Source of the DNA: Myxococcota bacterium | GTDB lineage: Bacteria > Myxococcota_A > UBA9160 > UBA4427 | Assembly (NCBI GenBank): GCA_028278345.1 | Contig: JANQEL010000209.1 | Coordinates: forward strand, 1-35,285 | Length of the DNA: 35,285 bases | Reading direction: 5' to 3' | Shown: positions 7,735 to 14,652 of the stretch, piece after piece | How the letters are laid out: every line of letters starts with the position of its first letter | How positions within the stretch are numbered: position 1 is the first letter of the stretch | Notes under the pieces: model-generated | The model's input: only the letters and a program-made list of their open reading frames with translations | The model's database searches: none | What the model was told of the DNA's origin: nothing | Made by a program: the position numbers and the translations under genes

Positions 7735-7745
7735 ACGCGCAAGCA

Positions 7746-7877
7746 GCCCAACGGGGTGCGGGAGTCGAACGCGTCACAGCTGGTCATTCGCGGTCTGGTA
7801 GCCTTCTGGTGTCGACCCTTGCTGGTGCGGCGGTGCTCGGCAACGAGACACACCACTCAACTGAAGATCCGTCGGGC
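7746..7877 (+). repeat. attC site 10 (subfamily B)
   Basis: R'' GCCCAAC (7746-7752) and R' GTCGGGC (7871-7877). Length 132 bp. The centre has CTGGTAGCCTTCTGGTGTCG. Confidence 0.83.
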
Positions 7878-7885
7878 GGACGCGT

Positions 7886-8377
7886 GTGAGCGAAGATTCC
7901 GTACTGGTATTGATCGCCGAAGTGGCTGCTGCACTCGCGGGCTTCTCGGGAGTCGCCGCGGCCTTCGGTCGACGCCAGGAACGTTCATGGTCTCGCGTGG
8001 AACAGGCGCGGCTCGCCGACCTGCTGAACCACAGCGGAATCGCGTTGTTTGCCGCTTTCGCGACCCTCGTTGCCGCTCAGCGGGAAGGGTTCTCGCCTGA
8101 ACTGTGGAGGAATTCGAGTTTGTTCTGGGCGGGATTCGCAGTCGTGGGCATTGGACTTCGGGTGCGTTCGTTGAGGCTCGACCCTGCTGTCCACGCCATC
8201 CGCAGATCTGCCGTTTCGCTTTCCGCCTTCGTTGCGCTCTTGATCTTCCAATTGTTCAACGCGTGGACGTGGCGTCTGGCGTGGCCCTATCTGCTCGCAC
8301 TCGTCGCCAATCTGGGGTTCGCCTTCATCCAGTTCATGGGGCTGGTCAATCCCTCTCGAACCGATGATGCCGCCTAG
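7886..8377 (+). CDS. Four-helix membrane protein, AEI/AGFS family, copy 2
   Basis: 163 residues from GTG 7886, 8 bp after attC10. Same family as the genes at 6,745 and 25,029: N-terminal IAEVAAALAGFSGVAAAF, then a polar stretch and a second helix beginning LLNHSGIALFAAF. Four membrane segments (about 6-24, 44-64, 78-94 and 108-150, the last probably two). Unknown function. Two relatives in adjacent cassettes suggest repeated capture of this family or duplication within the array. Confidence 0.75.
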   Translation: MSEDSVLVLIAEVAAALAGFSGVAAAFGRRQERSWSRVEQARLADLLNHSGIALFAAFATLVAAQREGFSPELWRNSSLFWAGFAVVGIGLRVRSLRLDPAVHAIRRSAVSLSAFVALLIFQLFNAWTWRLAWPYLLALVANLGFAFIQFMGLVNPSRTDDAA

Positions 8378-8426
8378 CACGAGATTGCAGACCTCGGACC
8401 CGACCGACACGCCGTAGGAGCCAGAA

Positions 8427-8783
8427 GTGGCTTTCCTCCTCATGGCCAGGATCGTGGCGCTCATCCACTTTGGATTCGTCGTCTTTCTATTCTTCGGTTC
8501 GTGGATGCTGGGTGCGCGTTGGTGGATTCCCTGGACTCACGGTCCGTGCGTTCTCTACGGTGTCTTCATCACGGCCTCTGGCTGGACTTGTCCGCTCACC
8601 TGGGCGGAGCGTTCCCTCATCGCGGCCGCAGGCGAACAGCCGTATCCGGGTGAGTTCCTGCATTACTACTTCCGGTCACATTTCGGGCTCATCGGCACCG
8701 AAGTTCCAGTGGCTGCCGGGATGGTCGTTGCCCTGATCGCAGCCAACTACCGCTCGTATCGCACGCTCCTGACCGCGCGGTGA
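8427..8783 (+). CDS. DUF2784 family membrane protein
   Basis: 118 residues from GTG 8427, with TAGGAG (8415-8420) well placed upstream. The sequence ARIVALIHFGFVVFLFFGSW, then a PWTHGPCVLYG region, SGWTCPLTWAE, and PGEFLHYYF matches DUF2784, a small integral membrane family of unknown function. Three membrane helices are expected. The conserved Trp/Cys/Pro cluster in GWTCPLTWAE is intact. It shares a cassette with the preceding membrane protein gene, since no attC lies in the 49 bp between them. Confidence 0.87.
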   Translation: MAFLLMARIVALIHFGFVVFLFFGSWMLGARWWIPWTHGPCVLYGVFITASGWTCPLTWAERSLIAAAGEQPYPGEFLHYYFRSHFGLIGTEVPVAAGMVVALIAANYRSYRTLLTAR

Positions 8784-8797
8784 TCCGGGTCGGGAGC

Positions 8798-8933
8798 ACC
8801 CAACCGACACGCTGGTGGAACCCGACAGATCACCGATGAGTGTTGGCGAGGTGCTAGCTTTCTGGTGTCGAAACTTGCTGATGTCGAGTTGCACGGCAGC
8901 GGGCCGCGCCGCTCGACAACGGATCCATCCGGT
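8798..8933 (+). repeat. attC site 11 (subfamily B, degenerate, last recognisable site)
   Basis: R'' is ACCCAAC (8798-8804). The R' position reads ATCCGGT (8927-8933) and has lost the conserved triplet. The centre keeps GTGCTAGCTTTCTGGTGTCG and the GGGCCGCGCCGCTCGACAAC tail seen in other sites. 136 bp. It marks the right end of the recognisable array. Confidence 0.72.
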
Positions 8934-8942
8934 GGACACGCC

Positions 8943-9827
8943 GTGCGCGTTGCCATTCAGGTCTTTCTTCTGGTAGTCGCTGCGACTGCGCACGCGGAGT
9001 CGAGAGACCCGCTGCTGGCTCATTTCGAAGGAGACTGGGGGCTGCCCGGCACGGAGGAGAAGTGCGAGGACGTGGAGTCCACGTTCACCTTCTCGTCCGA
9101 TGGTTCCAGGCTCGAACTCCGGTACGCGAGGCCAGTGGAAGATCTAACCGGCCACTACCGAGACGTCTACGAGTACTCGGTGATTGCGATTGCCGGGAAC
9201 AGCGTGCGAATGAAACTCGAGGGAGAAACGCGAACCGACGACCGAGGTGAACTCGTCGTTTGGGACCTCGTACGGATTTCGGATGACTCCTATTGTTGGC
9301 ACCGAGCGGACTGGACTCCGGGCCAATGCACCGTGCCACGGCTCCGTTGCGGTTCAGCGTCGGATCGATTCGAGCGCGAGACGACGCAAGAGGCGGGAAA
9401 CGTACTGTCGCTGTTTGATCAAGGACGATACGTCGCTGCTTCGGCGCATTTCGAGCTCCCGAAGGCGATTCCGGAATCCGAGCGCGCTGCGGAGTTCCAG
9501 AGGCTCTCCAACAGCTTGCGGATCATCGTCGACGAACTGGGTGCTCCTTCCCGCTGGTCCCTGGTCCAGCAAGACGATCGGTACGTTCCAGAGATCGTGA
9601 ACATCGCGCTCGGGCCAAGTCATGTGCTCGTTTCGCAAGAGCACGGGAACTACTTCTACGCGTTCTACAAGGTCGAGTATCTGCGCGAGGGCGTCGGCTA
9701 CTTCCGCGCGGCCTTCTACCCAGGTGGTGGAATCGCGCAGATGACGTTTTCGCTACCGCGCGTCAAGTCCGAACGAATGGCCGAGATCGGCGAGCGGGTC
9801 CTTCGCGAGACCGCGCACGAATTCTGA
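8943..9827 (+). CDS. Exported protein of unknown function
   Basis: 294 residues from GTG 8943, 9 bp after attC11. Residues 1-18 (VRVAIQVFLLVVAATAHA) are a signal peptide with an AHA cleavage site. The N-terminal half begins with LLAHFEGDWGLPG and looks like a small beta-barrel, lipocalin-like ligand-binding domain, with several cysteines (KCEDV, YCWHR, QCTVP, LRCGS) that could form disulphides. The C-terminal half (from about 185) has FDQGRYVAASAHFELP and a YFRAAFYPGG strand region, similar in layout to domains that follow small peptidase-like or DUF3887-type exported proteins, but I cannot assign it. Periplasmic or secreted. Confidence 0.7.
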   Translation: MRVAIQVFLLVVAATAHAESRDPLLAHFEGDWGLPGTEEKCEDVESTFTFSSDGSRLELRYARPVEDLTGHYRDVYEYSVIAIAGNSVRMKLEGETRTDDRGELVVWDLVRISDDSYCWHRADWTPGQCTVPRLRCGSASDRFERETTQEAGNVLSLFDQGRYVAASAHFELPKAIPESERAAEFQRLSNSLRIIVDELGAPSRWSLVQQDDRYVPEIVNIALGPSHVLVSQEHGNYFYAFYKVEYLREGVGYFRAAFYPGGGIAQMTFSLPRVKSERMAEIGERVLRETAHEF

Positions 9828-9837
9828 GACCCCGCGC

Positions 9838-10275
9838 GTGCAGTGTCGAAGCATTCAACCATCAGATTTCGAACTCGTCGCGAGCTGGAACCGCCAACTC
9901 CAGATCGACGAGGGAGCCACGGTGATGGCAGTCGAGGCGATCATGTTTCGTCTCGATCGATGGCTGAACTCCGACTACGACGGGGTGGTGTTCGAGCATT
10001 CGACCGAGCCCGTGGGTTACGCGCTCTACCGACCCACCGATCCGGAGCTCAAGTCGCCCGATGGGGTCTACCTCCGGCAGTTCTTCATCGCTCCCGAGCG
10101 TCGGCGTCTCGGCCTCGGAACGGAAGCGTTTCGCGAATTCGCATCTCAGGTCGTTGGCTCGCGAAGGCTGGTCCTGGAAGTGCTCGAAACGAATCCGGCT
10201 GGACGAAGCTTCTGGATCTCCCTGGGGCTCACTCCGTACAGCACGACCTTCGAATCTCCGCCACCCACAGCCTGA
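9838..10275 (+). CDS. GNAT N-acetyltransferase
   Basis: 145 residues from GTG 9838, 10 bp after the previous stop. The order is N-terminal strand and helix, then FFIAPERRRLGLGTEAF, where RRRLGLG is the acetyl-CoA binding loop, then VLEVLETNPAGRSFWISLGL. The acceptor is unknown. Its stop TGA lies inside GCCTGAC (10270-10276), which matches an attC R'' box, so this gene may once have been a cassette. Confidence 0.85.
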   Translation: MQCRSIQPSDFELVASWNRQLQIDEGATVMAVEAIMFRLDRWLNSDYDGVVFEHSTEPVGYALYRPTDPELKSPDGVYLRQFFIAPERRRLGLGTEAFREFASQVVGSRRLVLEVLETNPAGRSFWISLGLTPYSTTFESPPPTA

Positions 10276-10286
10276 CGGGCTGTCCG
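10267..10286 (+). repeat. Possible attC remnant (R''/L'' end)
   Basis: GCCTGACGGGCTGTCCG (10270-10286) matches the start of attC6 at 13 of 17 positions, and the stop of the preceding gene lies inside it exactly as in attC5, 6 and 8. It also forms a 6-bp hairpin (10267-10283), but no T run follows. No R' half is found in the 66 bp before the next gene. Confidence 0.4.
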
Positions 10287-10351
10287 TGTACTGATCATCT
10301 TTCCTCGCTTCCTGCACGAGATGCGCACAATGAGCCGCTTCACTCGGCTCC

Positions 10352-10879
10352 ATGTTCATCGCACATCTTCCTGCTGGCTACATCGCCGGCACGCTGGTCG
10401 AGAGACTGGCGGCTCGGTTTGGTTACGACACACCACGACGACTCACGGCCGTCACTCTTCTGGCCAGTGTCCTTCCGGATTTCGACCTGCTGTGGTTCTA
10501 CCTCGTCGATCAACGACAGCACCTTCATCACACCTACTGGACCCACATTCCGGTGTTCTGGGTGGCGCTCGGCATCGTGGCCGCACTGATCGCCCTCGCG
10601 ATCCGACGCAGGGATGCACTCCCCTACATCGGCGCCGTGACCCTCGGCACGCTTCTTCACATTGTCCTGGACACCGTCGCGGGTGGGATCCATTGGCTCT
10701 ATCCGCTCTCGAGCGTCGAAACGCGCTGGGTCGAAGTTCCTTCGGTCTACGGCTGGTGGATTGCGAACTTCGTTCTCCACTGGTCGTTCGCGCTCGAGCT
10801 GATTCTTCTGGGGATTGCGATCTGGCTTCACCCACGGTTCGCTAGTCGCGTGATAGCCTTCTGGCGGCGATCTCCCTAG
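10352..10879 (+). CDS. YdjM/DUF457-like membrane-bound metal-dependent hydrolase
   Basis: 175 residues from ATG 10352. The sequence SVLPDFDLLWFYL, followed by HHTYWTHIPVFW and later GTLLHIVLDT, carries the conserved Asp and His residues of the DUF457 (YdjM-like) membrane hydrolase family. Four or five membrane helices alternate with these metal-ligand motifs. The physiological substrate of the family is not settled. A second member lies at 12,014, separated by a glycosylase and a GNAT gene. Confidence 0.82.
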   Translation: MFIAHLPAGYIAGTLVERLAARFGYDTPRRLTAVTLLASVLPDFDLLWFYLVDQRQHLHHTYWTHIPVFWVALGIVAALIALAIRRRDALPYIGAVTLGTLLHIVLDTVAGGIHWLYPLSSVETRWVEVPSVYGWWIANFVLHWSFALELILLGIAIWLHPRFASRVIAFWRRSP

Positions 10880-10951
10880 TGCGTTTGCACTCGGGAAGTC
10901 GACATTCCATTCAACACAGACGCGCTACGTCCCAAGCGAGCAGAGTCGAAC

Positions 10952-11386
10952 ATGCGACTGTGGAGTCTTCATCCGAGCTATCTGGACTCGAAGGGGCTGG
11001 TTGCGGCGTGGCGCGAGGCTCTGCTTGCTCGTGCGGTGCTGCGGGGCCAGACGAAGGGGTACCGCCACCACCCCCAACTGGAGCGCTTTCGATCGCATCC
11101 GGCTCCGCTGTCTGCCATCAACGCATACCTTCGCGCGCTCCATGAAGAAGCCGAGAGCCGCGGCTATCGGTTCGACAAGAGGAAGATCGGCCCCATTCGA
11201 AACCACTCGCGGTTACGTGTCACGAGGGGGCAGCTGCGCTTCGAGCTCGGGCATCTCGCTGGGAAGGTGCGAACGCGCGCGCCGGTCGAGAAGGGCCGAC
11301 TCCCCAAGGCGTCCGCGATCAAGCCACACCCGCTCTTCTTCGTGAGAGCCGGTCCAGTCGAATCCTGGGAGCGAGGCCCGGTGTGA
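10952..11386 (+). CDS. Pyrimidine dimer DNA glycosylase family protein
   Basis: 144 residues from ATG 10952. The N-terminus MRLWSLHPSYLDSKGLVAAW, then LRGQTKGYRHHPQLERF, then RALHEEAESRGYRFD, is the signature of the Pyr_excise family (endonuclease V-like pyrimidine dimer glycosylases, PF03013), which cut the glycosidic bond at UV-induced dimers and nick the strand. In the characterised T4 enzyme the N-terminal amine is the nucleophile; whether this bacterial branch works the same way is not settled. The TGA stop overlaps the next start (GTGTGATG), suggesting coupled translation with the GNAT gene. Confidence 0.85.
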   Translation: MRLWSLHPSYLDSKGLVAAWREALLARAVLRGQTKGYRHHPQLERFRSHPAPLSAINAYLRALHEEAESRGYRFDKRKIGPIRNHSRLRVTRGQLRFELGHLAGKVRTRAPVEKGRLPKASAIKPHPLFFVRAGPVESWERGPV

Positions 11387-11910
11387 TGTCGACATCGCTT
11401 CCCTCCACATTCGAGACCCGGCGACTCGTGGCCGAGAGGCTCTCGCCGGAGCACCTGCCCGCGCTTCGGGTTCTTCACGAAGACCCTGCCGTCATGGCGC
11501 ATCTCGGCGGCGTTCGAAACGAAGAAGAGACGCAGCGCTACCTGGAGAAGAATCTCTCTCACTGGGCCGACCATGGGTTCGGAGTCTGGATGCTCCGCCC
11601 CGTTGGCGAGGAAACGGTGATCGGGCGCGTCATTCTGCGCTGGTTGTTCATCGGCTCTGATCGTGAGCTCGAGATCGGATTCACCTTCATGCCTTCCTAT
11701 TGGGGAAAGGGGCTCGCCACGGAAGCAGCGCAGGCGTGCATTCGCCTCGCACGGGCAAACCTCGACGTCGAGGAGCTGGTCGGGGTGACTCTCCCGGCGA
11801 ACGAGGCCTCGAAGGCGGTACTCTCGAAGCTGGGATTTCGACACGAGAGGGAAATCGAAATCGAGTCGATTCGCTGCCTCTTGTATCGCTTGTGCCTGCC
11901 CGTCTCCTGA
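11386..11910 (+). CDS. GNAT N-acetyltransferase, RimJ/RimL-like
   Basis: 174 residues from ATG 11386, overlapping the previous stop by one base; a GTG at 11383 is an alternative. The opening FETRRLVAERLSPEHLPAL, the EIGFTFMPSYWGKGLATEAA motif A and the LPANEASKAVLSKLGF C-terminal motif are typical of the RimJ/RimL-type GNATs that act on protein N-termini or small molecules. Likely co-transcribed with the DNA glycosylase gene upstream. Substrate unknown. Confidence 0.9.
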   Translation: MSTSLPSTFETRRLVAERLSPEHLPALRVLHEDPAVMAHLGGVRNEEETQRYLEKNLSHWADHGFGVWMLRPVGEETVIGRVILRWLFIGSDRELEIGFTFMPSYWGKGLATEAAQACIRLARANLDVEELVGVTLPANEASKAVLSKLGFRHEREIEIESIRCLLYRLCLPVS

Positions 11911-12013
11911 GGCAGTCGCAAGCGGAGAGTCCCTGAGTCGGGCGTTGCAAGGTGGGGCAACACAATGCAGGCGATGCTCTATTCCCGGTTTTCCGCGTGA
12001 GGGTCGTGTCCTG

Positions 12014-12550
12014 ATGCCGAGTGCCTTTTCGCATGCGTTGGTGGGGGCGGCCATCGGATCTTCGGTGTCTCGGCCGCGGCGAACATGGGTATTGGTGCTG
12101 TTCGCGGTGCTCGTGGCGGCTCCCGATCTCGACGTCATCGGGTTCCGGCTGGGCATCCCGTATGCCCATCCCCTCGGCCATCGCGGCCTGAGTCATTCAC
12201 TCGTATTCGCCGCGGTGCTGGCGCTCGTCTCGTATCCATTGTGGAGGCGCATCATCCCGGAGAGTGCGCGCCGAATGGCGGTCCTCACGTTCTTCGTCGT
12301 CGGCTCGCACGGCGTGCTCGATACGTTCACCGATGCGGGGCACGGCATCGGCTTGTTCATTCCGATCGACGACACGCGTTACTTCGCACCCTGGCGTCCG
12401 ATCCTGACTTCGCCGCTTTCGGTCAGTGCGTTCTTCGGCGGCTCGGGCCTCGCGGTGCTTGCCAACGAAGCCGTCTACATCGGTCTTCCCACAGCCTGTG
12501 TGTTTCTGGTGCGGTCGATCGTCTACCGAGCGCGGCGCAGCGCTGCCTGA
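12014..12550 (+). CDS. YdjM/DUF457-like membrane-bound metal-dependent hydrolase
   Basis: 178 residues from ATG 12014; the frame extends upstream but that part is not protein-like. Key residues: FSHALVGAAIGS at the N-terminus, AAPDLDVIGF, PLGHRGLSHSLVFAAV and GSHGVLDTFTD, the conserved His/Asp clusters of the YdjM-like family between membrane helices. It ends with TGA inside GCCTGAC (12545-12551), another R''-like box. More canonical than the copy at 10,352. Confidence 0.87.
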   Translation: MPSAFSHALVGAAIGSSVSRPRRTWVLVLFAVLVAAPDLDVIGFRLGIPYAHPLGHRGLSHSLVFAAVLALVSYPLWRRIIPESARRMAVLTFFVVGSHGVLDTFTDAGHGIGLFIPIDDTRYFAPWRPILTSPLSVSAFFGGSGLAVLANEAVYIGLPTACVFLVRSIVYRARRSAA

Positions 12551-12582
12551 CGGACCCACCCTGCTAACTTCGAAGTGTCGAC
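12545..12582 (+). repeat. Possible attC remnant (subfamily B)
   Basis: GCCTGAC (12545-12551) contains the stop of the preceding gene. Within 20 bp comes TGCTAACTTCGAAGTGTCGA (12562-12581), which resembles the subfamily-B centre of attC11 (TGCTAGCTTTCTGGTGTCGA). Most of an attC between and after these is missing. The next start codon is at 12606. Confidence 0.4.
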
Positions 12583-12605
12583 GGTGAACTGCCAGCGGGG
12601 CTGCG

Positions 12606-12992
12606 ATGTCAGAGTCTGAAACCACATACAAGCTCTATCTCGTACGTGTCTTCGTCAGCGATTGGGAGCGAGCGATGCGCTTCTACACCGAAACGCTGGG
12701 TATCCCCATCGAGTTCAGGGATGACGGGATGGGTTGGGCGCAGCTCGCGACTGGCGAGGCCCAGCTTGCGATCGAGAGGCTCGCGCCGGATGACCCCGAG
12801 GCGAGCGAACTCGTCGGTCGCTTCACGGGGGTATCGATCGAAGTGCCGGATATCGAAGCGCTTCACCGCGACCTGGTGGAGCGCGGTGTCGCTTTCTTGA
12901 GTCCGCCCGAGAAGCAACCCTGGGGCGGTGTGCTGGCTCATTTCGAGGATCCCGACAAGAACGTCATTACACTGCTGGGTGCATCCCGGTAG
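12606..12992 (+). CDS. VOC (glyoxalase/bleomycin-resistance) family protein
   Basis: 128 residues from ATG 12606. One VOC repeat pair: LVRVFVSDWERAMRFYTETL at the N-terminus, then a WGGVLAHFEDPDKNVITLL segment near the C-terminus where the metal-binding Glu/His usually sit (His and Glu in LAHFEDPD). VOC proteins include glyoxalases, dioxygenases and antibiotic-binding proteins; nothing here distinguishes them. Cytoplasmic. Confidence 0.88.
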   Translation: MSESETTYKLYLVRVFVSDWERAMRFYTETLGIPIEFRDDGMGWAQLATGEAQLAIERLAPDDPEASELVGRFTGVSIEVPDIEALHRDLVERGVAFLSPPEKQPWGGVLAHFEDPDKNVITLLGASR

Positions 12993-13029
12993 CGTCGGCG
13001 GCTCGCGAGTACGCCGCGAGGAACCCAAC

Positions 13030-13482
13030 ATGCTCCGTGGCTCATGTCTCTGCGGGGGCGTCGCATTCGAGATCGCGAAGGCGGTAGGGCCGTTCGAGCT
13101 GTGTCACTGCCCGCGCTGCAGGAAGGCGAGTGGCTCGGCCTTCGTTGCCGCGCTCGGGGTTCGCGTCGAAGACTTCGAGCTGCTCTCGGGAGCAGAGTTG
13201 ATCCGAACGTTCGAATTGCCTGTTCGGGATAATCCGCCTCCCTACGGCGTGGCGTTCTGTGATCGGTGCGGTTCCCCGGTGCCGCGCGTGCCCGATGTCG
13301 ACGATGCGGTCGAGTGGTTCGAGGTTCCAGCAGGCCTGCTCGATGGCGATCCCCTCGTGACTCCCGATCGTCACATCTTCGTCGAGGCGAAGAGCCCGTG
13401 GTTCGAGATCACGGATTCGATTCCACGGCTCACGAGAGAGGAACTGCGCGCTTTGCGCAGTGGACGTCCACCAGGCGGGTGA
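13030..13482 (+). CDS. GFA/CENP-V zinc-domain protein
   Basis: 150 residues from ATG 13030, in the middle of a longer open frame whose upstream part overlaps the VOC gene. Zinc ligands: Cys6 and Cys8 (CLCGG), Cys25, 27 and 30 (CHCPRC), Cys77 and Cys80 (FCDRCGSP). The C-terminal SPWFEITDSIPRL is a family hallmark. Enzyme activity unproven; see the cassette copy at 2,004 and the second chromosomal copy at 14,215. Confidence 0.9.
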   Translation: MLRGSCLCGGVAFEIAKAVGPFELCHCPRCRKASGSAFVAALGVRVEDFELLSGAELIRTFELPVRDNPPPYGVAFCDRCGSPVPRVPDVDDAVEWFEVPAGLLDGDPLVTPDRHIFVEAKSPWFEITDSIPRLTREELRALRSGRPPGG

Positions 13483-13487
13483 AGGCC

Positions 13488-14180
13488 GTGACGAACGCGA
13501 ATTCCGTTTCAGGTGTGGCGGCGACCCAGTGGCGGATCCTGTCGCTTCGCTTTACCGAAACGGATCTAGAGCGATTGGATACGCGGCATCTCGTCTTCGG
13601 CTTGTTGGCCACCTGGGCGGTGGGCATCGGGCGCTACTGGGATCATCCGCAGCCGTATCTGCTGCAATCGCTCGGCCTGGGCTCACTCGCGGTGATGGGC
13701 TGCCTCGCGGTCTTCCTCTACTTGATCCTGCTTCCGCTGAAGCCCGAGCGCTGGTCGTTCGTTCACCTGCTCACCTTCGTCACGCTCACCGCGCTTCCCG
13801 CGATCCTGTACGCGATCCCCGTCGAGCGCTTCATGTCCCTGGCGGACGCCCGCGCAGCCAACGTGTGGGCGCTCGCCCTGGTCGCGCTCTGGCGCGTGGT
13901 GGCCCTCGGCCGCTACCTGCGCGAGTGGACGGATCTTTCGGGGCCGCTCCTCATCGCATCGCTGCTGCTCCCACTCGCCCTGGTGGTGGCCACCCTCACC
14001 CTGCTCAATCTCGAACAGGCCGTCTTCAACATCATGAGCGGGTTGCAGGAAGAGGGGACGGCGAGCGATTCGGCCTACCAGCTGTTGTTCTTCCTCTCGA
14101 TGGCGTCCTACTTTGCGTCACCGTTTCTCGTGTTCGTCTATGGCGTTGCGGTGTGGACGCGGAGACGGGATCGCAGCTAG
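13488..14180 (+). CDS. Six-helix integral membrane protein of unknown function
   Basis: 230 residues from GTG 13488, 5 bp after the GFA stop. Six hydrophobic segments: about 30-45, 58-82, 92-112, 124-142, 153-178 and 200-225. The soluble N-terminus (about 25 residues) contains WRILSLRFTETDLERLDTRH. I recognise no family. It lies between two GFA genes in what looks like one transcription unit. Confidence 0.75.
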   Translation: MTNANSVSGVAATQWRILSLRFTETDLERLDTRHLVFGLLATWAVGIGRYWDHPQPYLLQSLGLGSLAVMGCLAVFLYLILLPLKPERWSFVHLLTFVTLTALPAILYAIPVERFMSLADARAANVWALALVALWRVVALGRYLREWTDLSGPLLIASLLLPLALVVATLTLLNLEQAVFNIMSGLQEEGTASDSAYQLLFFLSMASYFASPFLVFVYGVAVWTRRRDRS

Positions 14181-14214
14181 CGCTGCCTCGACGGTCGAGG
14201 GGAGGGTTTCGAAT

Positions 14215-14640
14215 ATGGCTTCCGAAGTAGCACGCGGCTCGTGTCTATGTGGTGCCTTCGAGTACGCGGTGGAGGGCTCGTTCGGTGACGTTCGCTATTG
14301 CCACTGCACCCGCTGTCGTCGCAACAACGGCACGGCGTTCTCTGCCAACGCCAAGATCGATCGATCGCAGTGGACCCTCGAGGGCCCCGCGGATCGAATC
14401 ACCGAGTACGAGCACACTCCGGGCAAGTACAAGGCGTTCTGTTCGGTTTGTTGCTCGCCGCTCTACGCTCGTTCGGATGACGATCCCAATGACATCCGCG
14501 TGCGCCTGGGTGGCTTCGTGGGTGAAGAAGATCTCGACGTCACGATCACCGGCCACGTCTGGGTCGACTGGAAGGCCAGCTGGTACGAGATCGAGGATTC
14601 GCTGCCGCGCTATCCCGAAGCCATCGAGCCCAAGCCATAG
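14215..14640 (+). CDS. GFA/CENP-V zinc-domain protein with variant C-terminal cluster
   Basis: 141 residues from ATG 14215, with a GAGGGGAGGG site upstream. Ligands Cys10/12 (CLCGA) and Cys29, 31 and 34 (CHCTRC) are normal. The last cluster reads FCSVCCSPLYA (Cys76, 79, 80), with Cys in place of the usual Gly after the second ligand. The C-terminal ASWYEIEDSLPRY is typical. Function unproven. Confidence 0.9.
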   Translation: MASEVARGSCLCGAFEYAVEGSFGDVRYCHCTRCRRNNGTAFSANAKIDRSQWTLEGPADRITEYEHTPGKYKAFCSVCCSPLYARSDDDPNDIRVRLGGFVGEEDLDVTITGHVWVDWKASWYEIEDSLPRYPEAIEPKP

Positions 14641-14652
14641 AGTCGAGTAGCG

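Larger units (their letters stand above)
1..8933 (+). mobile_element. Integron gene-cassette array (right-hand part)
   Basis: Eleven related elements of about 130 bp occur between the genes. Each opens with an R''-like box (consensus RYYYAAC, here mostly GCCCAAC or GCCTAAC) at or just after a stop codon. Each closes with an R'-like box (consensus GTTRRRY, here GTTAGGC, GTTGGGC or GTCAGGC) just before the next start codon. This is the architecture of integron attC sites. Ten complete cassettes lie between the R' cleavage points, plus the tail of one at the left edge. No integrase gene or attI is in the window; the polarity puts them to the left. Site length and similarity resemble sedentary chromosomal integrons such as that of Vibrio cholerae rather than a short mobile class 1 array. 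Confidence 0.9.

Noticed and set aside
596..8933. Regularly spaced ~130-bp repeats as a CRISPR array
   Set aside because: The repeats are long, spaced by 0.4-1.7 kb of genes, and have inverted R boxes. They are attC sites, not CRISPR repeats.
10267..10290. Rho-independent terminator after the GNAT gene
   Set aside because: The hairpin has only a 6-bp stem and no T run. The match to an attC R'' end is better.
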